A stretch of 64,000 nt of DNA from Flavobacterium paronense (GTDB lineage: Bacteria > Bacteroidota > Bacteroidia > Flavobacteriales > Flavobacteriaceae). Below the pieces are notes generated by a model. That model saw only the letters and a list, made by a program, of their open reading frames with translations, was not told the DNA's origin and did not search any database. Numbering within the stretch: position 1 is the stretch's first letter; each line of letters opens with the position of its first letter. Where the stretch lies: assembly GCF_030409795.1 (NCBI RefSeq), contig NZ_JAUFQN010000019.1, positions 1,860,001-1,924,000 of the forward strand, read 5' to 3'. Positions 16,101-28,100 of this stretch are shown one piece after another. A program made the translations under genes and the position numbers.

Positions 16101-19100
16101 TAGCTCCAACGGCTACTGATAATTGTGGTGGAACAGTAACTTATACTAAAACGGCTGGTACCTTTACTGCTGGTTCTTGTCCAAATAACGGTACTTATAC
16201 TAATACTTGGGTTGCTAAAGATGTATGTAATAATTCGTCTGCTACTTTCACGCAAGTAATAACTATTGAAGATACTACGGCACCAACTTGGTCAACTACA
16301 GCTACTGCTTTAAATACTACTCTTCAATGTAGCGATGCTGCTGGTTTAGCAACGGCTCAAGCTTTAGCTCCAACAGCTACTGATAATTGTGGTGGAACAG
16401 TAACTTATACTAAAACGGCTGGTACGTTTACTGCTGGTTCTTGTCCAAATAATGGTACTTATACCAATACTTGGGTAGCTAAAGATGTATGTAATAATTC
16501 GTCTGCTACTTTCACGCAAGTAATAACTATTGAAGATACTACGGCGCCAATTTGGTCAACTACAGCTACTGCTTTAAATACTTCTCTTCAATGTAGCGAT
16601 GCTGCTGGTTTAGCAACGGCTCAAGCTTTAGCTCCAACAGCTACTGATAATTGTGGTGGAACAGTAACTTATACTAAAACGGCTGGTACGTTTACTGCTG
16701 GTTCTTGTCCAAATAACGGTACTTATACTAATACTTGGGTTGCTAAAGATGTATGTAATAATTCGTCTGCTACTTTCACGCAAGTAATAACTATTGAAGA
16801 TACTACGGCACCAACTTGGTCAACTACAGCTACTGCTTTAAATACTACTCTTCAATGTAGCGATGCTGCTGGTTTAGCAACGGCTCAAGCTTTAGCTCCA
16901 ACAGCTACTGATAATTGTGGTGGAACAGTAACTTATACTAAAACGGCTGGTACGTTTACTGCTGGTTCTTGTCCAAATAACGGTACTTATACTAATACTT
17001 GGGTAGCTAAAGATGTGTGTAATAATTCGTCTGCTACTTTCACGCAAGTAATAACTATTGAAGATACTACGGCACCAATTTGGTCAACTACAGCTACTGC
17101 TTTAAATACTACTCTTCAATGTAGCGATGCTGCTGGTTTAGCAACGGCTCAAGCTTTAGCTCCAACAGCTACTGATAATTGTGGTGGAACAGTAACTTAT
17201 ATTAAAACGGCTGGTACGTTTACTGCTGGTTCTTGTCCAAATAATGGTACTTATACTAATACTTGGGTAGCTAAAGATGTGTGTAATAATTCGTCTGCTA
17301 CTTTCACGCAAGTAATTACTATTGAAGATACTACGGCTCCAATTTGGTCAACTACAGCTACTGCTTTAAATACTACACTTCAATGTAGCGATGCTACTGG
17401 TTTAACAACGGCTCAAGCTTTAGCTCCAACAGCTACTGATAATTGTGGTGGAACAGTAACTTATATTAAAACGGCTGGTACGTTTACTGCTGGTTCTTGT
17501 CCAAATAATGGTACTTATACTAATACTTGGGTTGCTAAAGATGTGTGTAATAATTCGTCTGCTACTTTCACGCAAGTAATAACTATTGAAGATACTACGG
17601 CACCAATTTGGTCAACTACAGCTACTGCTTTAAATACTACACTTCAATGTAGCGATGCTGCTGGTTTAGCAACGGCTCAAGCTTTAGCTCCAACGGCTAC
17701 TGATAATTGTGGTGGAACAGTAACTTATACTAAAACGGCTGGTACCTTTACTGCTGGTTCTTGTCCAAATAACGGTACTTATACCAATACTTGGGTAGCT
17801 AAAGATGTGTGTAATAATTCGTCTGCTACTTTCACGCAAGTAATTACTATTGAAGATACTACGGCTCCAACATGGTCAACTACAGCTACTGCTTTAAATA
17901 CTACACTTCAATGTAGCGATGCTGCTGGTTTAGCAACGGCTCAAGCTTTAGCTCCAACAGCTACCGATAATTGTGGTGGAACAGTAACTTATATTAAAAC
18001 GGCTGGTACGTTTACTGCTGGTTCTTGTCCAAATAACGGTACTTATACTAATACTTGGGTAGCTAAAGATGTGTGTAATAATTCGTCTGCTACTTTCACG
18101 CAAGTAATTACTATTGAAGATACTACGGCTCCAATTTGGTCAACTACAGCTACTGCTTTAAATACTACTCTTCAATGTAGCGATGCTGCTGGTTTAGCAA
18201 CGGCTCAAGCTTTAGCTCCAACAGCTACTGATAATTGTGGTGGAACAGTAACTTATACTAAAACGGCTGGTACCTTTACTGTTGGTTCTTGTCCAAATAA
18301 CGGTACTTATACCAATACTTGGGTAGCTAAAGATGTGTGTAATAATTCGTCTGCTACTTTCACGCAAGTAATAACTATTGAAGATACTACGGCACCAATT
18401 TGGTCAACTACAGCTACTGCTTTAAATACTACACTTCAATGTAGCGATGCTGCTGGTTTAGCAACGGCTCAAGCTTTAGCTCCAACGGCTACTGATAATT
18501 GTGGTGGAACAGTAACTTATACTAAAACGGCTGGTACGTTTACTGCTGGTTCTTGTCCAAATAACGGTACTTATACCAATACTTGGGTAGCTAAAGATGT
18601 GTGTAATAATTCGTCTGCTACTTTCACGCAAGTAATTACTATTGAAGATACTACGGTACCAATTTGGTCAACTACAGCTACTGCTTTAAATACTACTCTT
18701 CAATGTAGCGATGCTGCTGGTTTAGCAACGGCTCAAGCTTTAGCTCCAACAGCTACCGATAATTGTGGTGGAACAGTAACTTATACTAAAACGGCTGGTA
18801 CGTTTACTGCTGGTTCTTGTCCAAATAACGGTACTTATACTAATACTTGGGTTGCTAAAGATGTATGTAATAATTCGTCTGCTACTTTCACGCAAGTAAT
18901 AACTATTGAAGATACTACGGCACCAATTTGGTCAACTACAGCTACTGCTTTAAATACTACTCTTCAATGTAGCGATGCTACTGGTTTAGCAACGGCTCAA
19001 GCTTTAGCTCCAACGGCTACTGATAATTGTGGTGGAACAGTAACTTATACTAAAACGGCTGGTACCTTTACTGCTGGTTCTTGTCCAAATAACGGTACTT

Positions 19101-22100
19101 ATACTAATACTTGGGTTGCTAAAGATGTATGTAATAATTCGTCTGCTACTTTCACGCAAGTAATTACTATTGAAGATACTACGGCACCAATTTGGTCAAC
19201 TACAGCTACTGCTTTAAATACTACTCTTCAATGTAGCGATGCTGCTGGTTTAGCAACGGCTCAAGCTTTAGCTCCAACAGCTACTGATAATTGTGGTGGA
19301 ACAGTAACTTATACTAAAACGGCTGGTACGTTTACTGCTGGTTCTTGTCCAAATAATGGTACTTATACCAATACTTGGGTAGCTAAAGATGTATGTAATA
19401 ATTCGTCTGCTACTTTCACGCAAGTAATTACTATTGAAGATACTACGGCACCAATTTGGTCAACTACAGCTACTGCTTTAAATACTACTCTTCAATGTAG
19501 CGATGCTGCTGGTTTAGCAACGGCTCAAGCTTTAGCTCCAACAGCTACTGATAATTGTGGTGGAACAGTAACTTATACTAAAACGGCTGGTACGTTTACT
19601 GCTGGTTCTTGTCCAAATAATGGTACTTATACCAATACTTGGGTAGCTAAAGATGTATGTAATAATTCGTCTGCTACTTTCACGCAAGTAATTACTATTG
19701 AAGATACTACGGCACCAATTTGGTCAACTACAGCTACTGCTTTAAATACTACTCTTCAATGTAGCGATGCTGCTGGTTTAGCAACGGCTCAAGCTTTAGC
19801 TCCAACAGCTACTGATAATTGTGGTGGAACAGTAACTTATACTAAAACGGCTGGTACGTTTACTGCTGGTTCTTGTCCAAATAATGGTACTTATACCAAT
19901 ACTTGGGTAGCTAAAGATGTATGTAATAATTCGTCTGCTACTTTCACGCAAGTAATTACTATTGAAGATACTACGGCACCAATTTGGTCAACTACAGCTA
20001 CTGCTTTAAATACTACTCTTCAATGTAGCGATGCTGCTGGTTTAGCAACGGCTCAAGCTTTAGCTCCAACAGCTACCGATAATTGTGGTGGAACAGTAAC
20101 TTATACTAAAACGGCTAGTACGTTTACTGCTGGTTCTTGTCCAAATAATGGTACTTATACTAATACTTGGGTAGCTAAAGATGTGTGTAATAATTCGTCT
20201 GCTACTTTCACGCAAGTAATAACTATTGAAGATACTACGGCGCCAATATTTGAAACTCTTCCAAATCCAAGTACAATATCATATAGTTCAACACCTTTAT
20301 TTCAGCAAGCAATTGCTTCAGATAATTGTAGTACAGCTACTTTAACTTTCAATGATGTACCTACTTCAACGAATTGTGATGGATCATATTCAATCACTAG
20401 AACTTGGACAGCAAAAGACGATTGTAATAATTCAAGTAATGCTTCACAAACAATAAATGTTAGTCCAGCTGTATTTATAGCTAATAATGATTCTGGAAAT
20501 TCTATTAATGGTTTTGTAGGTGGAATTTCATTTACTAACGTTTTAGTGAATGATACTTTAGACGGAAACCCAATAACAAGTTCACAAGTAACTACAACTT
20601 TTGTTTCTTCAACTAACCCTGGAGTTACATTATCAGGAACTAATGTTGTTGTAGCACCTGGAACTCCTGCTGGTAATTACACTTTAACGTATCAAATATG
20701 TGGTGTTAAAGCAACATGTAGTTGTGCAACAGCAATTGTAACTGTTGCTGTTTCTGCTGCTTCTATCATCGCTAATGATGATACAGGTGCTGCTGTAAAC
20801 GGTTTAACTGGTGGAACGGCTTTCACTAATGTACTGGTTAATGATACTCTTAATGGTGTGCCGGTTTTAGCTTCGCAAGTAAACACTACTTTCGTATCTT
20901 CTACTAATCCAGGTATTACGCTTTCTGGTACTGATGTACTTGTGGCTCCTGGAACGCCTGCTGGTTCGTATAGTTTAGTATACCAAATCTGTGAAATATT
21001 AAATCCAGGTAACTGTGATACTGCTACGGTTTCGGTTGCTGTTTCTGCTGCTTCTATTATCGCTAATGATGATACGGGTGCTGTGGTTAACGGTTTAACT
21101 GGTGGAACGGCTTTCACTAATGTACTGGTTAATGATACTCTTAACGGTGTGCCGGTTTTAGCTTCGCAAGTAAACACTACTTTCGTATCTTCTACTAATC
21201 CAGGTATTACGCTTTCTGGTACTGATGTACTTGTGGCTCCTGGAACGCCTGCTGGTTCGTATAGTTTAGTATACCAAATCTGTGAAATATTAAATCTAGG
21301 TAACTGTGATACTGCTACGGTTTCGGTTGCTGTTTCTGCTGCTTCTATTATCGCTAATGATGATACAGGTGCTGCTGTAAACGGTTTAACTGGTGGAACG
21401 GCTTTCACTAATGTACTGGTTAATGATACTCTTAACGGTGTGCTGGTTTTAGCTTCGCAAGTAAACACTACTTTCGTATCTTCTACTAATCCAGGTATTA
21501 CGCTTTCTGGTACTGATGTACTTGTGGCTCCTGGAACGCCTGCTGGTTCGTATAGTTTAGTATACCAAATCTGTGAAATATTAAATCCAGGTAACTGTGA
21601 TACCGCTACGGTTTCGGTTGCTGTTTCTGCTGCTTCTATTATCGCTAATGATGATACAGGTGCTGCTGTAAACGGTTTAACTGGTGGAACGGCTTTCACT
21701 AATGTACTGGTTAATGATACTCTTAACGGTGTGCCGGTTTTAGCTTCGCAAGTAAACACTACTTTCGTATCTTCTACTAATCCAGGTATTACGCTTTCTG
21801 GTACTGATGTACTTGTGGCTCCTGGAACGCCTGCTGGTTCGTATAGTTTAGTATACCAAATCTGTGAAATATTAAATCCAGGTAACTGTGATACCGCTAC
21901 GGTTTCGGTTGCTGTTTCTGCTGCTTCTATTATCGCTAATGATGATACGGGTGCTGCTGTAAACGGTTTAACTGGTGGAACGGCTTTCACTAATGTACTG
22001 GTTAATGATACTCTTAACGGTGTGCCGGCTTTAGCTTCGCAAGTAAACACTACTTTCGTATCTTCTACTAATCCAGGTATTACGCTTTCTGGTACTGATG

Positions 22101-25100
22101 TACTTGTGGCTCCTGGAACGCCTGCTGGTTCGTATAGTTTAGTATACCAAATCTGTGAAATATTAAATCCAGGTAACTGTGATACTGCTACGGTTTCGGT
22201 TGCTGTTTCTGCTGCTTCTATTATCGCTAATGATGATACGGGTGCTGTGGTTAACGGTTTAACTGGTGGAACGGCTTTCACTAATGTACTGGTTAATGAT
22301 ACTCTTAACGGTGTGCCGGTTTTAGCTTCGCAAGTAAACACTACTTTCGTATCTTCTACTAATCCAGGTATTACGCTTTCTGGTACTGACGTACTTGTGG
22401 CTCCTGGAACGCCTGCTGGTTCATACTCTTTAGTATACCAAATCTGTGAAATATTAAATCCAGGTAACTGTGATACTGCTACGGTTTCGGTTGCTGTTTC
22501 TGCTGCTTCTATTATCGCTAATGATGATACGGGTGCTGCTGTAAACGGTTTAACTGGTGGAACGGCTTTCACTAATGTACTGGTTAATGATACTCTTAAT
22601 GGTGTGCCGGTTTTAGCTTCGCAAGTAAACACTACTTTCGTATCTTCTACTAATCCAGGTATTACGCTTTCTGGTACTGATGTACTTGTGGCTCCTGGAA
22701 CGCCTGCTGGTTCATACTCTTTAGTATACCAAATCTGTGAAATATTAAATCCAGGTAACTGTGATACCGCTACGGTTTCGGTTGCTGTTTCTGCTTCTTC
22801 TATTATCGCTAATGATGATACGGGTGCTGCTGTAAACGGTTTAACTGGTGGAACGGCTTTCACTAATGTACTAGTTAATGATACTCTTAATGGTGTACCG
22901 GTTTTAGCTTCGCAAGTAAACACTACTTTCGTATCTTCTACTAATCCAGGTATTACGCTTTCTGGTACGGATGTACTTGTGGCTCCTGGAACGCCTGCTG
23001 GTTCGTATAGTTTAGTATACCAAATCTGTGAAATATTAAATCCAGGTAACTGTGATACCGCTACGGTTTCGGTTGCTGTTTCTGCTTCTTCTATTATCGC
23101 TAATGATGATACGGGTGCTGCTGTAAACGGTTTAACTGGTGGAACGGCTTTCACTAATGTACTGGTTAATGATACTCTTAATGGTGTACCGGTTTTAGCT
23201 TCGCAAGTAAACACTACTTTCGTATCTTCTACTAATCCAGGTATTACGCTTTCTGGTACTGATGTACTTGTGGCTCCTGGAACGCCTGCTGGTTCATACT
23301 CTTTAGTATACCAAATCTGTGAAATATTAAATCCAGGTAACTGTGATACTGCTACGGTTTCGGTTGCTGTTTCTGCTGCTTCTATTATCGCTAATGATGA
23401 TACGGGTGCTGCTGTAAACGGTTTAACTGGTGGAACGGCTTTCACTAATGTACTGGTTAATGATACTCTTAACGGTGTGCCGGTTTTAGCTTCGCAAGTA
23501 AACACTACTTTCGTATCTTCTACTAATCCAGGTATTACGCTTTCTGGTACTGACGTACTTGTGGCTCCTGGAACGCCTGCTGGTTCATACTCTTTAGTAT
23601 ACCAAATCTGTGAAATATTAAATCCAGGTAACTGTGATACTGCTACGGTTTCGGTTGCTGTTTCTGCTGCTTCTATTATCGCTAATGATGATACAGGTGC
23701 TGCTGTAAACGGTTTAACTGGTGGAACGGCTTTCACTAATGTACTGGTTAATGATACTCTTAATGGTGTACCGGTTTTAGCTTCGCAAGTAAACACTACT
23801 TTCGTATCTTCTACTAATCCAGGTATTACGCTTTCTGGTACTGACGTACTTGTGGCTCCTGGAACGCCTGCTGGTTCATACTCTTTAGTATACCAAATCT
23901 GTGAAATATTAAATCCAGGTAACTGTGATACTGCTACGGTTTCGGTTTCGGTTGGTGCAGCTGCTATTGAAGCTATAGATGACAACTATGTAAACATTCA
24001 ATGTTCGGACATTGGTTTAATTGGAAATATTTTATCAAATGACACCTTGAATAGCACTATTGGTTTATCAACTAATGAAGTAAACTTAACAATACTAAGC
24101 GGTAGTTATAACAATTTAAATATTGATAATGCTGGTAATGTCAATTTAAATAGCTTTGGAAGTTGTGGTTCATATACATTTACTTATAGAATCTGTGAAA
24201 TATTAAATCCTAACAATTGTGATGAAGCTACAGTTACTGTTGTAATACAAGATTTAATCGAGCCTGTAGCTCCAGAAGCTCCAGCAACTGTAAACGTTGC
24301 TTGTGCTGGTGATATACCTGCAAATACTTCTCTAACTGCAATTGATAATTGCTCTGGTGAGATAACTGCTCAAGGTGTGGATACCGCTGTTCCTGGAAAC
24401 TGTCCTAACTCGTTCACTGTAACTAGAACTTGGACATTTACGGATGCTTGCAACAATACATCTTCTGTATCACAAACTATTAATGTAAATGATACCATTG
24501 CGCCTGTAGTTCCAGAAGCTCCAGCAACTGTAAACGTTGCTTGTGCTGGTGATATACCTGCAAATACTTCGCTAACTGCAATTGATAATTGTTCAGGTGA
24601 GATAACTGCTCAAGGTGTGGATACCTCTGTTCCTGGAAACTGTCCTAACTCGTTCACTGTAACTAGAACTTGGACATTTACGGATGCTTGTAACAATACA
24701 TCTTCTGTATCACAAACTATTAATGTAAATGATACCATTGCGCCTGTAGCTCCAGAAGCTCCAGCAACTGTAAACGTTGCTTGTGCTGGTGATATACCTG
24801 CAAATACTTCGCTAACTGCAATTGATAATTGCTCTGGTGAGATAACTGCTCAAGGTGTGGATACCGCTGTTCCTGGAAACTGTCCTAACTCGTTCACTGT
24901 AACTAGAACTTGGACATTTACGGATGCTTGTAACAATACATCTTCTGTATCACAAACTATTAATGTAAATGATACCATTGCGCCGGTAGCTCCAGAAGCT
25001 CCAGCAACTGTAAACGTTGCTTGTGCTGGTGATATACCTGCAAATACTTCGCTAACTGCAATTGATAATTGCTCTGGTGAGATAACTGCTCAAGGTGTGG

Positions 25101-28100
25101 ATACCGCTGTTCCTGGAAACTGTCCTAACTCGTTCACTGTAACTAGAACTTGGACATTTACGGATGCTTGTAACAATACATCTTCTGTATCACAAACTAT
25201 TAATGTAAATGATACCATTGCGCCTGTAGCTCCAGAAGCTCCAGCAACTGTAAACGTTGCTTGTGCTGGTGATATACCTGCAAATACTTCTCTAACTGCA
25301 ATTGATAATTGCTCTGGTGAGATAACTGCTCAAGGTGTGGATACCGCTGTTCCTGGAAACTGTCCTAACTCGTTCACTGTAACTAGAACTTGGACATTTA
25401 CGGATGCTTGTAACAATACATCTTCTGTATCACAAACTATTAATGTAAATGATACCATTGCGCCGATAGCTCCAGAAGCTCCAGCAACTGTAAACGTTGC
25501 TTGTGCTGGTGATATACCTGCAAATACTTCGCTAACTGCAATTGATAATTGCTCTGGTGAGATAACTGCTCAAGGTGTGGATACCGCTGTTCCTGGGAAC
25601 TGTCCTAACTCGTTCACTGTAACTAGAACTTGGACATTTACGGATGCTTGTAACAATACATCTTCTGTATCACAAACTATTAATGTAAATGATACCATTG
25701 CGCCTGTAGCTCCAGAAGCTCCAGCAACTGTAAACGTTGCTTGTGCTGGTGATATACCTGCAAATACTTCTCTAACTGCAATTGATAATTGCTCAGGTGA
25801 GATAACTGCTCAAGGTGTAGATACCGCTGTTCCTGGAAACTGTCCTAACTCGTTCACTGTAACTAGAACTTGGACATTTACGGATGCTTGCAACAATACA
25901 TCTTCTGTATCACAAACTATTAATGTAAATGATACCATTGCGCCTGTAGCTCCAGAAGCTCCAGCAACTGTAAACGTTGCTTGTGCTGGTGATATACCTG
26001 CAAATACTTCACTAACTGCAATTGATAATTGTTCAGGTGAGATAACTGCTCAAGGTGTGGATACCTCTGTTCCTGGAAACTGTCCTAACTCGTTCACTGT
26101 AACTAGAACTTGGACATTTACGGATGCTTGTAACAATACATCTTCTGTATCACAAACTATTAATGTAAATGATACCATTGCGCCTGTAACTCCAGAAGCT
26201 CCAGCAACTGTAAACGTTGCTTGTGCTGGTGATGTTCCTGCAAATACTTCACTAACTGCAATTGATAATTGTTCAGGTGAGATAACTGCTCAAGGTGTGG
26301 ATACCGCTGATCCTGGAAACTGTCCTAACTCGTTCACTGTAACTAGAACTTGGACATTTACGGATGCTTGTAACAATACATCTTCTGTATCACAAACTAT
26401 TAATGTAAATGATACCATTGCGCCTGTAGCTCCAGAAGCTCCAGCAACTGTAAACGTTGCTTGTGCTGGTGAAGTTCCTGCAATGATTTCGCTTACTGCA
26501 ATTGATAATTGCTCAGGTGAGATAACTGCTCAAGGTGTGGATACCTCTGTTCCTGGAAACTGTCCTAACTCGTTCACTGTAACTAGAACTTGGACATTTA
26601 CGGATGCTTGTAACAATACATCTTCTGTATCACAAACTATTAATGTAAATGATACCATTGCGCCGGTAGCTCCAGAAGCTCCAGCAACTGTAAACGTTGC
26701 TTGTGCTGGTGATATACCTGCAAATACTTCGCTAACTGCAATTGATAATTGCTCTGGTGAGATAACTGCTCAAGGTGTGGATACCGCTGTTCCTGGAAAC
26801 TGTCCTAACTCGTTCACTGTAACTAGAACTTGGACATTTACGGATGCTTGTAACAATACATCTTCTGTATCACAAACTATTAATGTAAATGATACCATTG
26901 CGCCGGTAGCTCCAGAAGCTCCAGCAACTGTAAACGTTGCTTGTGCTGGTGATATACCTGCAAATACTTCGCTAACTGCAATTGATAATTGCTCTGGTGA
27001 GATAACTGCTCAAGGTGTGGATACCGCTGTTCCTGGAAACTGTCCTAACTCGTTCACTGTAACTAGAACTTGGACATTTACGGATGCTTGTAACAATACA
27101 TCTTCTGTATCACAAACTATTAATGTAAATGATACCATTGCGCCGGTAGCTCCAGAAGCTCCAGCAACTGTAAACGTTGCTTGTGCTGGTGAAGTTCCTG
27201 CAATGATTTCGCTTACTGCTGTTGATAACTGTAGTGGTACTATAACCGTTCAAGGTGTAGATGCTATAACACCTGGTAACTGTCCTAATTCATTCACTCT
27301 AGTAAGAACTTGGACTTTCGTTGATGCTTGTGGTAATACTTCTTCAACATCACAAACAATTACAGTTAATGATACTGTGGCTCCGACTTTCAATCAGGTT
27401 GCACCTGCAAACATTAGTGTTTCTTGTGATAGTGTTCCAAATCCTGCTGTATTAACTGCAAGCGATAATTGTGGAACTGCAACGGTTGCTATGACTGAAT
27501 CTGTTTTACAAGGAAACTGTCCTTCTAACTATCAAATAGTAAGAACTTGGACTGCAACTGATACTTGTGGTAACACAAAATCAGTAACTCAAACAATTAG
27601 CGTCTCTGATACATCTGGACCAGTACTAGTAACTGAAATACCTCTAAAAATCATGGCAACATGTGATGAAATCCCTGAGGTTCCAACCCTTGTATTTACT
27701 GATAATTGTTCTTCAACTGTAGTAACAACAGAACCTGTTATAACTACATCAGAAATAGTAGACAATGTTTATACTATTACTAGAACTTGGACAGTAACTG
27801 ATGCTTGTGGAAATGTAACTACTGTTATTCAATCAGTACATGTGACACAAACAACTGATGTAACTGAAGTTCTTAAAACAAGTTGTACTAATGAAGATAC
27901 ACCTTATGTTTTACGTGATTTATTAACAAATCCAAATGATGTGCCTGCAGATGTAGTATGGACAAACGTGGATAATGTTGGTGGATTTACAAATGGAACT
28001 ACGTTCAATGCCTTCAATATTCCGGCAGGAACATATACTTTCAGTTATACTATTACAACTGGATTATGTCCAAGAAGAATTGAAATTAAAATGACTGTAG

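Noticed and set aside
20692..23985. A 1097-codon open frame on the minus strand inside adhesin 1
   Set aside because: It lies wholly antisense to block B. The 291-bp period is a multiple of three and the unit has no stop in that frame, so openness of one unit multiplies into a long frame. No signal peptide, start region or domain supports it.
16007..27142. Regular repeats considered as a CRISPR array or satellite
   Set aside because: Units are contiguous, 240-291 bp, all in one reading frame, and code for known surface-protein modules. There are no spacers and no cas genes.
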